From assembly GCF_023702675.1 (NCBI RefSeq), contig NZ_CP098478.1, forward strand, positions 1,860,001-1,924,000: a stretch of 64,000 bases of DNA, in the 5' to 3' direction. Positions 38,000 through 45,975 of the stretch are shown here, piece by piece; the first letter of the stretch is position 1; every line of letters begins with the position of its first letter. The stretch is from Acinetobacter sp. C26M (lineage in GTDB: Bacteria > Pseudomonadota > Gammaproteobacteria > Pseudomonadales > Moraxellaceae). The notes below the pieces were generated by a model that worked only from the letters and a program-made list of their open reading frames with translations, did not search any database and was not told the origin of the DNA. A program made the translations under genes and the position numbers.

Positions 38000-38821
38000 A
38001 TGATTAATACAACATATAAACTGATTTCAAGATTTAATAATAAGGAATCTACTTATGGTCAATATATCGAGAGGGAGCAAATCGATATTGAACGGCTAAA
38101 AGTCATGTATTCGATTTACGAGCAATATTATGAAAATACCAAGTTTTCGATCTTTGCGGATGATTTCAAAAAGAAAAGTGGTGCGATCTTAATCTTTAAC
38201 TCGGAAACGGATGAAATCGTTGGCTTTTCTACTGTTGTGGTTCAGCATTTTTATCTGAATGGCAAAGATTATACGGTGCTGTTTAGTGGTGACACGGTTA
38301 TATTGAGACAATTCTGGGGTACTCGTACGCTGCAAAGTACCATGCTCAAGCTGATGATCAAATTACGGGTCAAATATCCATTTAATGAGCTGTATTGGTT
38401 ATTGATTTCTAAGGGATACAAAACCTATCTACTGCTCGCCAATAACTATTATGTGTATTATCCAAATATCAATGATGAGAACCAGCATCTTTCCAGTGTG
38501 ATTGAACATTACTGTGAAAACTTCTTTGCTGAATATTATGATAAAGAAGCAGGATTGCTCAATTTTGGTGATGACTATCAACCACTCAAAGGGGAAGTCG
38601 CACCGATTACCGAAGAAATGCGAGAAAAAAATCCCAATATTCATTTCTTTGAACAGAAGAATCCGACTTGGACGGTTGGTACCGAATTACCATGTATTGG
38701 TCGTTTAGGTTGGAAAGATCTTGCACGTTTCCCAGTTAAATTGATGACCAAGCCTGCCAGCAAAGGTCGATGTGATGCGTTATTAAAAAGCCCTGCAATC
38801 CGCAGAGGAGTTTTACAATGA
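38000..38821 (+). CDS. GNAT-like hypothetical protein of the GH3 operon
   Basis: 273 residues, soluble. GAILIFNSETDEIVGFSTVV followed by VLFSGDTVILRQFWGTRTLQ and LQSTMLKLMIKLRVKYP resembles the core of an N-acyltransferase (GNAT) fold, but no clear acetyl-CoA loop is seen, so this is tentative. ATG 38000 (MINTTYKLISRF) with AGAGG upstream is preferred over the TTG at 37991. The last 4 bases overlap the start of the GH3-like gene (ATGA), showing tight coupling. Presumably part of a small-molecule pathway feeding the exporter. Confidence 0.6.
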   Translation: MINTTYKLISRFNNKESTYGQYIEREQIDIERLKVMYSIYEQYYENTKFSIFADDFKKKSGAILIFNSETDEIVGFSTVVVQHFYLNGKDYTVLFSGDTVILRQFWGTRTLQSTMLKLMIKLRVKYPFNELYWLLISKGYKTYLLLANNYYVYYPNINDENQHLSSVIEHYCENFFAEYYDKEAGLLNFGDDYQPLKGEVAPITEEMREKNPNIHFFEQKNPTWTVGTELPCIGRLGWKDLARFPVKLMTKPASKGRCDALLKSPAIRRGVLQ

Positions 38822-40404
38822 AGCATACAGAGTGGTTAACCTCAGGCTCGCATCTGATTTTAAAACAATGGTGTGATGTCTCTGACAGAGACTTTAAAAA
38901 GCAGTTTAATTGTCTAGAAGAAACACAGCGTCAAATCTTGAGTTCAATTTTACAAAGTTCTCATTTTGCAAAAGAACAAAGGGTTCATGATTATGAGCAA
39001 TTTGTGAATGCGTTTCCTGCTTCGCGTTATGCTGCATGGCGTGAAGATATTCAGCGTTATCGCGATCAAAAGTTGCAACTCTCAAGTAGTAAGCTGGTTC
39101 GTTTTCAGCCAACCAGTGGATCGAGTGAACAAATCAAGTTTATTCCTTATACAAAACTGTTTTTAGATGAACTTGATCACGCGATTGCGCCATGGATGGC
39201 GAGCCTCTATCGCAAATGCCCGCAGCTACGTTTAGGTACTCATTATTGGTCTGTTTCGTGGTTGCCTGAAAGCCAACGTGAAGTGCTTAAAGATAAAAAT
39301 CTTAATGATGACAGTGCATTACTGGGTATTGGTAAACGTATTTTATCTAAATTTACTCAAGCCGTGCCGAGCAATGTTGCCTTTGCTGCCAATGCTGATG
39401 ATGCTTTATTTGCGACGATTTGCTATCTGGTTGCTAATCGTAATCTGGCAATGATTTCGGTATGGAGTCCGACTTTTGCCTTGCAACTTCTAGATCGTTT
39501 GGAAGCCATGCAGCAAGAGGTGATTGAAGTTTTAGAAACAGGTCGATGGGGAGCGCGTCAAGCTTCATTAAAAGAAGTTAAAGCACCCCTGAGTCCAGAA
39601 AGTGCCAAGTGTCTGATTGATAGTTCGAATGGTGAACGCATTGATTTTAAAACTTTATGGCCAATACTGAGCTTGGTGTCGAGTTGGGACACCGCAGGAT
39701 CTAAAGCTTGGGCGGAAAAATTAAAGCAACGCCTTCCATCGGTACAGTTTGAAGGCAAAGGCTTATGGGCAACCGAAGGCGTAGTCACTATTCCTTATAA
39801 TGATCATTATCCATTGGCATATCAAAGTCATTTCTATGAGTTTGAATATTTAGAAGGTGAAAAAACGGGACAAATCATTCCATCTTGGGAGCTAAAGATT
39901 GGGGATGTGGTCAGTCCAATTATCACATCAGGCAATGGTTTATTACGTTATTGCCTTGATGATTGCTTACGTGTGACGAGTTTTCTCGAACAAGTACCGT
40001 GCTTTGAGTTTCAAGGCCGCCGTTTTGGGGTGGATTTAGTGGGAGAGAAGCTTGCGCCAGAAACAGCACAACAGCTGCTTTCACAACTGAATGAAACTGA
40101 CTCTAAAGCAATCTCGTTGTTAGCGATTGATACAGAACAACAGGTCAAACCATTTTACTGCGTTCTGTTTGAGGGTGAGATTCATCACAGTATTAATGAT
40201 GATTATATTGATCAGATCTTGCGTCAAAACTTTCATTATGAGCTGGCACGAAACCTTGGGCAATTGGATCAGCCTCAGATTCGTCAAGCCAACAATGGTT
40301 GGAATGCTTATAAAAAGTTGGTGATGTTTGACGGCATTATCGAAGGTAATATTAAGCCTGAGCCGTTAAAGAAAATCACCCTGAATAGTTTGGAACAACT
40401 ATGA
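38818..40404 (+). CDS. GH3-family adenylating (acyl-acid amido synthetase-like) enzyme
   Basis: 528 residues, close to the length of plant GH3 enzymes, which adenylate a carboxylic acid and join it to an amino acid. FQPTSGSSEQIKFIPYTKLF near residues 97-116 is the GH3 ATP-binding motif. The region AMISVWSPTFALQLLDRLEA, the ELKIGDVVSPIITSGNGLLRY block and DDCLRVTSFLEQVPCFEFQG fit the rest of the fold. Its start overlaps the preceding gene and its end overlaps the TolC-like gene, each by 4 bases. Bacterial GH3 proteins are little studied; the substrates are unknown. Confidence 0.85.
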   Translation: MKHTEWLTSGSHLILKQWCDVSDRDFKKQFNCLEETQRQILSSILQSSHFAKEQRVHDYEQFVNAFPASRYAAWREDIQRYRDQKLQLSSSKLVRFQPTSGSSEQIKFIPYTKLFLDELDHAIAPWMASLYRKCPQLRLGTHYWSVSWLPESQREVLKDKNLNDDSALLGIGKRILSKFTQAVPSNVAFAANADDALFATICYLVANRNLAMISVWSPTFALQLLDRLEAMQQEVIEVLETGRWGARQASLKEVKAPLSPESAKCLIDSSNGERIDFKTLWPILSLVSSWDTAGSKAWAEKLKQRLPSVQFEGKGLWATEGVVTIPYNDHYPLAYQSHFYEFEYLEGEKTGQIIPSWELKIGDVVSPIITSGNGLLRYCLDDCLRVTSFLEQVPCFEFQGRRFGVDLVGEKLAPETAQQLLSQLNETDSKAISLLAIDTEQQVKPFYCVLFEGEIHHSINDDYIDQILRQNFHYELARNLGQLDQPQIRQANNGWNAYKKLVMFDGIIEGNIKPEPLKKITLNSLEQL

Positions 40405-41732
40405 AGAAAGGGATGACTCAATTCAAAAATCGATTTTTAAAGTCCCAATATGCGTTATGTCTGGGAATGCTGTTGCTATCACATATGGCGAATGCCATGA
40501 CTTTAGATGATGCTTTGTCCGCCAGTTTAAGATATGAAAGCCAATTGGAGTTAAGCCGTTTAAGTGTCAATCAATCAACTGCAATGCTTGAACAGGCCAA
40601 ACAGCGTGATGGGCTCAAAGTCAACTTGGTTGGACAACTTGATTATGAGCGCGTAGAAACACCGACCAATGTCATGTTTCCAACTGAAGGAAACCGAAAA
40701 GGTCGTAGTTTGCAATTACAAATGGATTACCCTGTCTATACATCAGGGCGACATCGCTTGGGAATTGATGTTGCCAAAAATCAACTGTCTGCACTCACAC
40801 AAGGACTATCGGATCGACGATCTGAAACCATTTTGAATACAGTCATGGTTTATACCGATGTCTTGAAGAAGAAAGCGATTTTGGAGCTGAGAAAGAAAAC
40901 CATGTCCAATTTACAACGTTCGTTGTATGAGTCACAACGACGTTTTGATGTGGGTATGATTACCCGTGCGGACTTGGCGCAAGTATTGGCTCAAGTCGCT
41001 CAGGGGCAAGCTGATATTACGCAGGCACAATCCAATCTGACAGTGAGTGAAGCTCAATTTTCACAAATTACAGGTCTAAGTGCGGATAATCTAACTTCGG
41101 TTAAGCGTCTCCCAGAAGTTTCCAACAATCTGGACGAGATCTTGGCCAAAACCAAGAATCATCCTGCATTACTGCGCGCTAAATATGAGAAACAGGCTTC
41201 TGAAAAGCAATACGCTTTAACCAAGCGAGAACTTTGGCCTACCGTTATGCTCACTAGTCGAGCTGGTGCACAGCATGAGGCCAGTTATATTGGTTCAGAA
41301 AGTAATAACTACATGGTGGGTGTGCAACTCAATGTTCCACTGTATGACGATGGTTTGAATCGTGCCAATATTCGTAAAGCACAAGCGGATATTGATTTAG
41401 CCAACCAAAAGATTCGTAGCCTTGAACTGGATTTGAACCAACGGGCACGTACCACCTATGCACAGTTGCAGACCATTCGTCAAAACAAAGACGCACTGCA
41501 AAATGCCATTGATGCCGCTTCAATTGCCTTTGTTTATACCCGTAAAGAGTTTGAGTTGGGGACCAAAACCACTTTTGATTTATTGAATACCGAACAGAAA
41601 TTATTGGATGTGCAAACTCAGAAAACGGTCAATGAGCAGGATGAAATTGTATTCGTTTATCAGCTTTTAGATCAAATGGGGCACCTCAATGATTTGGTGT
41701 CTACACAAAATACGCAACAGGTGAATAATTAA
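40401..41732 (+). CDS. TolC-family outer-membrane channel
   Basis: 443 residues. The N-terminus is a signal peptide (YALCLGMLLLSHMANA) followed by MTLDDALSASLRYESQLELS, a typical TolC/OprM start; two OEP repeats with long helices follow (LDYERVETPT, MDYPVYTSGRHRLGIDVAK; VQLNVPLYDDGLNRANIRKA). No lipobox, so it is TolC-like rather than an OprM lipoprotein. Completes the tripartite exporter with the EmrA- and EmrB-like proteins of the same operon. Confidence 0.92.
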   Translation: MKKGMTQFKNRFLKSQYALCLGMLLLSHMANAMTLDDALSASLRYESQLELSRLSVNQSTAMLEQAKQRDGLKVNLVGQLDYERVETPTNVMFPTEGNRKGRSLQLQMDYPVYTSGRHRLGIDVAKNQLSALTQGLSDRRSETILNTVMVYTDVLKKKAILELRKKTMSNLQRSLYESQRRFDVGMITRADLAQVLAQVAQGQADITQAQSNLTVSEAQFSQITGLSADNLTSVKRLPEVSNNLDEILAKTKNHPALLRAKYEKQASEKQYALTKRELWPTVMLTSRAGAQHEASYIGSESNNYMVGVQLNVPLYDDGLNRANIRKAQADIDLANQKIRSLELDLNQRARTTYAQLQTIRQNKDALQNAIDAASIAFVYTRKEFELGTKTTFDLLNTEQKLLDVQTQKTVNEQDEIVFVYQLLDQMGHLNDLVSTQNTQQVNN

Positions 41733-42898
41733 TGAAAACAAATCCACCAAATACTCCTAGCAATCCATTGATCACTCGTGAAGCTACCTTGGCTGATGAT
41801 CAAGCTTTACGTCAACTGATTGCGGTGCCGATGACCACCAAAGGGGTGCAAATCAGTTTTCAACGTGAACCAAGTTATTTTAAGGCTTCAGATATTTTGT
41901 ATCGACACAAGCTGCATGTCGTGATTGAAGATACTGAAAGTCAGAAAAATGTCGCCTGTTATAGCAATGGTCATCGTCCATGCTATGTCGATAAAGCGGT
42001 ACAAAATGTACGCTATGCCAGTGATTTGCGTGTTGATCCTAATTATCGTGGTAAATCATTGGTCAAGGCTTTGGGCGTACATGTAAAACAAACCATGCAC
42101 CAACCTGATTTTAGCCAGATGATTATTTTTAATGATAATTATGCGGCACGAGCGGCGATACAAACTGGGAAAACAGGAATCCCTGACTATTATGATGAAG
42201 GGTTGATAGAGACTTTAACCTTGACTCATCTTGGAACCAAAAGAAAAATTAAAACCTTTATAGATGGTAAAACCCAAAAGGATACAGAGATCAGCGAGAT
42301 TAAATCTTGTGTGGCACGTCCTGAACATATTACGACAATGAATCGGTTTATTGGTGAAATGTCGCAGCATTATAATTTTATCCCAGCTTATAATTTCGAA
42401 GAATTACACGCAGGGCATCACTATTTTACCGGCTTGAATCTTTCTGACTTTCAGCTTTATTTTCAAGACGGGAAACTCGTCGGGATGTTTGGATTATGGG
42501 ATCAACATGGACTCAAACAAACCAAAATCTTACATTACAGTTCAGCGATAGGTGTACTGCGTCCGATTTACAACTTACTGACCAAAGTCACCAAAGCTAT
42601 GCCATTACCTAAACTCGGTGATTCCTTAAAATATCATGTACTACACAGCTTGTTGTGCCATCCGCAACAGTTAGCACTGCATCATTTAATGCTTGAAGAT
42701 GCGCAGAAACTGTCTAAGCAACGAGGTGTAGGAATCGTCAGTTTTACCTTATCGCACCAAGATCCACGTTTTCAGCTCAATCAGTTTTATAAGGGTGAGA
42801 GATTAACAGGCATGCATGGCTTTATTAGTTTTCTGGGTGATCCACGTCCAAACTTTGATAAGAACTTGATTCCGTATTTGGAAGTTGGGCGAATTTGA
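41732..42898 (+). CDS. GNAT-family N-acyltransferase-like protein
   Basis: 388 residues, last gene of the six-gene operon; TAATG overlap with the TolC-like gene. SDLRVDPNYRGKSLVKALGV around residues 92-111 is a clear acyl-CoA binding loop of GNAT enzymes, and FNDNYAARAAIQTGK follows as in motif B. The C-terminal about 190 residues look like a second, divergent acyltransferase-like half (IGVLRPIYNLLTKVTKAMP). Could add an acyl or aminoacyl group to the compound exported by the same operon. Confidence 0.72.
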   Translation: MKTNPPNTPSNPLITREATLADDQALRQLIAVPMTTKGVQISFQREPSYFKASDILYRHKLHVVIEDTESQKNVACYSNGHRPCYVDKAVQNVRYASDLRVDPNYRGKSLVKALGVHVKQTMHQPDFSQMIIFNDNYAARAAIQTGKTGIPDYYDEGLIETLTLTHLGTKRKIKTFIDGKTQKDTEISEIKSCVARPEHITTMNRFIGEMSQHYNFIPAYNFEELHAGHHYFTGLNLSDFQLYFQDGKLVGMFGLWDQHGLKQTKILHYSSAIGVLRPIYNLLTKVTKAMPLPKLGDSLKYHVLHSLLCHPQQLALHHLMLEDAQKLSKQRGVGIVSFTLSHQDPRFQLNQFYKGERLTGMHGFISFLGDPRPNFDKNLIPYLEVGRI

Positions 42899-42908
42899 TT
42901 TTAGTTAG

Positions 42909-42957
42909 AAAAATTCCTCAAAGTGCGTAAATGATTGGGCTTTGAGGAATTTTTTTA
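42909..42957. terminator. Bidirectional terminator closing the GH3 operon
   Basis: ATTCCTCAAAG and CTTTGAGGAAT form an 11-bp stem around an 18-base loop, with A-run on the left and seven T on the right; it serves the operon and probably also the convergent AHSA1/ArsR pair. Confidence 0.8.
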
Positions 42958-42972
42958 TGTGTAAATTGTAGC

Positions 42973-43443
42973 TTATGCTTTTAGCCCTTTAGCATACTCA
43001 ACCAGTTGATCAATCACTGTTCCCCAACCTTCAAAGAAGCCCATATCTTCGTGTTGCTGGCGAGTTTCAGCAGTACGGTGTCTGGCAATTGCAGTATATT
43101 TGGTTGCTCCATTGCCTGCATCTTCCAGCAACAGAATCGCAGTCATAAATGGATTTTCAGCAGGTTTCCAGTCTTCGGTATAGGTATCGGTAAATACCAA
43201 TTTTTTGCCATCAATCACTTCTAGATAAACACCTTCATTCTTGATTTCATTGCCATCAACATCAAAGATGGTGTTGAATTTTCCACCCACTCTTAAATCA
43301 ATTTCACAGGCTTTGATTGAGTGAGGGCGAGGAATAAAGAAGTGTTGAATATGTTCGGGTGTGGTCCAGCATTCCCAGACCAGTTCACGCGGCACATCAA
43401 TGATTCTTTCTAATTTTAAATCAGTTTTTGGATCCAGTTTCAT
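42973..43443 (-). CDS. SRPBCC (AHSA1-type) domain protein
   Basis: 156-residue START-like helix-grip protein. LERIIDVPRELVWECWTTPE at the N-terminus and the C-terminal GFFEGWGTVIDQLVEYAKG are hallmarks of the AHSA1/COG3832 family. The gene overlaps the preceding ArsR-type regulator by 23 bases; such ArsR-SRPBCC pairs are very common and are thought to sense or sequester a hydrophobic ligand. Ligand unknown. Confidence 0.9.
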   Translation of the reverse strand: MKLDPKTDLKLERIIDVPRELVWECWTTPEHIQHFFIPRPHSIKACEIDLRVGGKFNTIFDVDGNEIKNEGVYLEVIDGKKLVFTDTYTEDWKPAENPFMTAILLLEDAGNGATKYTAIARHRTAETRQQHEDMGFFEGWGTVIDQLVEYAKGLKA

Positions 43444-43780
43444 TTTCTCTTTTCCTTTTTAATTCGAGTGCGTAACGATCAAATTGATTAAGTCTTTGTT
43501 CCCAAATAGCCCGTTGCTCAGTTAACCAATTTTGCATGGGGGTGAATGCATCGGGTGTCAGAGCACAAGTTCTGATTCGTCCATTTTTTTCCGAATGAAT
43601 AAGTCCTGCTTCCTCTAATTTATTTAAATGTTTTAGAAAAGATGGCAGGGCCATATCATGTTGTTCAGCCAGTTCAGTAATCGATGCTGTCCCAAAAGAT
43701 AGTCGCGTTAGAATGTCTCTACGCGTTGGATCACTGAGAGCACTGAATAACAAATCGAGTTTAGAATCATACTTAGCCAT
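43421..43780 (-). CDS. ArsR-family transcriptional repressor
   Basis: 119 residues from ATG 43780 (MAKYDSKLDLLFSALSDPTR). LFSALSDPTRRDILTRLSFG, TASITELAEQHDMALPSFLK and HLNKLEEAGLIHSEKNGRIR form the ArsR winged helix. No metal-binding cysteine pair is seen, which fits the SRPBCC-linked subgroup. The longer start at 43810 lies before the palindrome that spans the start codon. Likely autoregulated and co-expressed with the overlapping AHSA1-like gene. Confidence 0.9.
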   Translation of the reverse strand: MAKYDSKLDLLFSALSDPTRRDILTRLSFGTASITELAEQHDMALPSFLKHLNKLEEAGLIHSEKNGRIRTCALTPDAFTPMQNWLTEQRAIWEQRLNQFDRYALELKRKRENETGSKN

Positions 43781-43790
43781 AAAGCTAAGT
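43771..43790. promoter_or_regulatory. Palindrome over the ArsR start codon
   Basis: ACTTAGC-CATAAA-GCTAAGT is a perfect 7-bp dyad with the start codon in its centre. The same half-sites recur in the stem of the terminator just upstream. A repressor bound here would block its own gene. Confidence 0.5.
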
Positions 43791-43814
43791 ATTGCACAAA
43801 AAATATTCACCTTG

Positions 43815-43852
43815 CAATAAAAAACTTAGCTTTTTAGCTAAGTTTTTTATTG
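43815..43852. terminator. Perfect 17-bp stem-loop, bidirectional terminator
   Basis: Two perfectly complementary 17-base arms (ACTTAGCT / AGCTAAGT core, with A and T runs outside) around a TTTT loop. On the minus strand the T-run follows the hairpin and would end the DMT transporter transcript before the ArsR gene. The core repeats the ArsR start palindrome, so the hairpin DNA might also bind the repressor. Confidence 0.75.
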
Positions 43853-43866
43853 ATGTTTTTATTGCC

Positions 43867-44766
43867 CTATTTTTCTTGTTTGTTGGTTAAAATAACCCCT
43901 ATGAAACTTAGACTACCACCCACCAGCATTGACCAGGTGATGGGTTCATTCAGAATAAGAAATGCCAGCAAGACTGCAAACACAGGCACTAAATTATTAA
44001 ATATGATGGTTCGAGATGCGCCAATGCTGTGAATCGCCTCGGCATACCAGACAAAAGTCAGTACAGTACCAAAGGCACTTAGAAATATAATCGACAACCA
44101 GCTGCGAAGAGAAATATGTGGTAGAGAAAATTGCATAAATTCAGGCATAAGACTGATGAATAGAAATAATGTTCCCCAAAGCACTGAATAAGTGGTCATG
44201 GTTAAAGCGGGTGCACGGGTCTGCTTAAAGCAGATTGTGTAAATGACCCAACTGAAGACTGCGCCACACATCATCATTTCACCCGTGCCAAAAGATTGAG
44301 TGAATGCAGCAAAAAGTTCGCCTTTGCTCACGACGATCAGTGTGCCGATTAAAGCGAGAGATACGCCTAAGTAATTTATTCTCCTTAGCCTTTCCTGAAA
44401 GAATATCCGCATGGCTAAGATGGTTAAAATAGGGGATAAACTTACAAACAGAGCAGTTCTGCCTGCTTCAATTCTGGATAGAGCAGCAAAGAAAAATAAG
44501 TTATAAGCAAGCACACCCGTCAATCCCATCAAGGTCGCATAGACATGTTGTTGTACCGAAAGATTGGGAAATCCTCCTGTACTTTTCAACAAGATCAAGA
44601 CCAGTAAGATCGCAGCAAAGCCAAAGCGTAATAATGCAGATAAGTTAGGAGAGAGTTCCGCAGCAACAATGCGTCCTGCGATGAAGGTACCACCCCACAT
44701 CATGGCAACACAGATCAGCTTAAAATAAACAGTGGAGCTCGAAAGAGAAATGGCTAAATGACGCAT
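43867..44766 (-). CDS. EamA/DMT-family exporter
   Basis: 299-residue inner-membrane protein with ten hydrophobic segments in two EamA repeats (VAMMWGGTFIAGRIVAAELS and LTFVWYAEAIHSIGASRTII). Such transporters export amino acids or drugs. ATG 44766 is preferred; a TTG five codons upstream is also open. A LysR regulator is encoded divergently 86 bases away and likely controls it. Substrate unknown. Confidence 0.9.
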   Translation of the reverse strand: MRHLAISLSSSTVYFKLICVAMMWGGTFIAGRIVAAELSPNLSALLRFGFAAILLVLILLKSTGGFPNLSVQQHVYATLMGLTGVLAYNLFFFAALSRIEAGRTALFVSLSPILTILAMRIFFQERLRRINYLGVSLALIGTLIVVSKGELFAAFTQSFGTGEMMMCGAVFSWVIYTICFKQTRAPALTMTTYSVLWGTLFLFISLMPEFMQFSLPHISLRSWLSIIFLSAFGTVLTFVWYAEAIHSIGASRTIIFNNLVPVFAVLLAFLILNEPITWSMLVGGSLSFIGVILTNKQEK

Positions 44767-44827
44767 GAAATTTTTGATCAATATAGAATTGAATCAAATC
44801 CTAAAACTAATTTATTTTTATAGTAAA

Positions 44828-44843
44828 ATGAGCTTTTACTCAT
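44828..44843. promoter_or_regulatory. LysR-type operator candidate
   Basis: ATGAG-CTTTTA-CTCAT is a dyad of the T-N11-A style used by LysR-type regulators, in the divergent promoter region between the DMT exporter and the LysR gene. Confidence 0.45.
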
Positions 44844-44852
44844 GAATGAATC

Positions 44853-45728
44853 ATGATGACCCTGACCCAACTCGAAATATTTTCAAAGCTGGCAGAACTA
44901 AAAAATTTCACCCATACCGCACAGCAGTTGAATATTTCACAGTCTGCGATTTCGCATGCACTTAAAGCGTTGGAAAAGAAGTGGGAAACTCAACTGTTTT
45001 ATCGAAATAACAATGAAGTCGAACTGACTGCTGCAGGACTACGCTTACTGCCTTATGTAAATGAAATCTTGAATGTTTCTAAGATTATTCATCAAGAAGT
45101 AATGGATCTAAAAGGTCTAAAAGCGGGAACTTTAAGGATTGGGTCTTTTGGCGCATCATCATCCAATGTGCTGATTCCATTGATTTTAAAACAGTTTGCG
45201 CGGCAATACCCTGATGTTGAGGTGTTGATGCTAGAAGGAACTGATAAAGAAGTATTGCAATGGATAGATGAACGCAAAGTTGATCTTGGCTTTGTGGTAC
45301 TCCCTGAACCCCGCTTTGATAGTTTTGCTTTGTTGGAGGATATTTTTGTTGCTTTATTGCCTAAGGATTTAGAGATCGCACAAAAGCCAGCAGTGCAATT
45401 GCAAGAGCTGATTGACCATCCTTTTATTCTGACCAGTGCGGGCAGTCAAAACCATGTCATGGAATTGTTTAAGGCAGTACAACTCACGCCACAGATTAAG
45501 TATAACTTGTCGCAAATCCTGTCGATTTTAAATATGGTCAATCACGGTGCTGGCGTTTCGATCGTGGCGGATTTAGCCCTAGACAAAAATATTCTTCAGC
45601 TATATCCCAATGTGGTAAAACGGCCATTATCTCCCAATACCAAACGTTCAATAGGACTCGCGGTCAAAAATAAGCAACAGATGACACCGATTGCAAAAGC
45701 CTTTGTTGAGATTGCCATGCAGCTTTAA
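44853..45728 (+). CDS. LysR-family transcriptional regulator
   Basis: 291 residues: the N-terminal winged helix (QLEIFSKLAELKNFTHTAQQ, SQSAISHALKALEKKWETQL) and a periplasmic-binding-like effector domain (AGTLRIGSFGASSSNVLIPL, DLGFVVLPEPRFD). Divergent from the DMT exporter, a standard regulator-target layout. ATG 44856 is an equally good start. Effector unknown. Confidence 0.92.
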   Translation: MMTLTQLEIFSKLAELKNFTHTAQQLNISQSAISHALKALEKKWETQLFYRNNNEVELTAAGLRLLPYVNEILNVSKIIHQEVMDLKGLKAGTLRIGSFGASSSNVLIPLILKQFARQYPDVEVLMLEGTDKEVLQWIDERKVDLGFVVLPEPRFDSFALLEDIFVALLPKDLEIAQKPAVQLQELIDHPFILTSAGSQNHVMELFKAVQLTPQIKYNLSQILSILNMVNHGAGVSIVADLALDKNILQLYPNVVKRPLSPNTKRSIGLAVKNKQQMTPIAKAFVEIAMQL

Positions 45729-45815
45729 GTTTGGGTCAATATGGTAAAACCTGCTTAATTGTTCATAAAAAGGCTAGAAAAACAGACAAAAGTTATCAAT
45801 TACACAAAATACTTC

Positions 45816-45875
45816 TATAATAGCGCCCATCAATACTAAGGTCAGTGTTTAGATAGAGTCATAAGACGACCTTAG
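45816..45875 (+). promoter_or_regulatory. Promoter and leader inverted repeat of the OsmC-YcaO gene
   Basis: TATAAT at 45816-45821 is a good -10 box. In the presumed leader, CTAAGGTC (45836-45843) and GACCTTAG (45868-45875) form an 8-bp inverted repeat about 100 bases before the gene. Could be an operator or an RNA hairpin. Confidence 0.45.
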
Positions 45876-45975
45876 CCACAGTTTTTTAAGTCCATTTGTG
45901 ATCCACGATTCGGCTTATAGATTAATATTTTCAATCTTATGTACTTGCAACACATAAGAATATTTAGGTGCTCGC

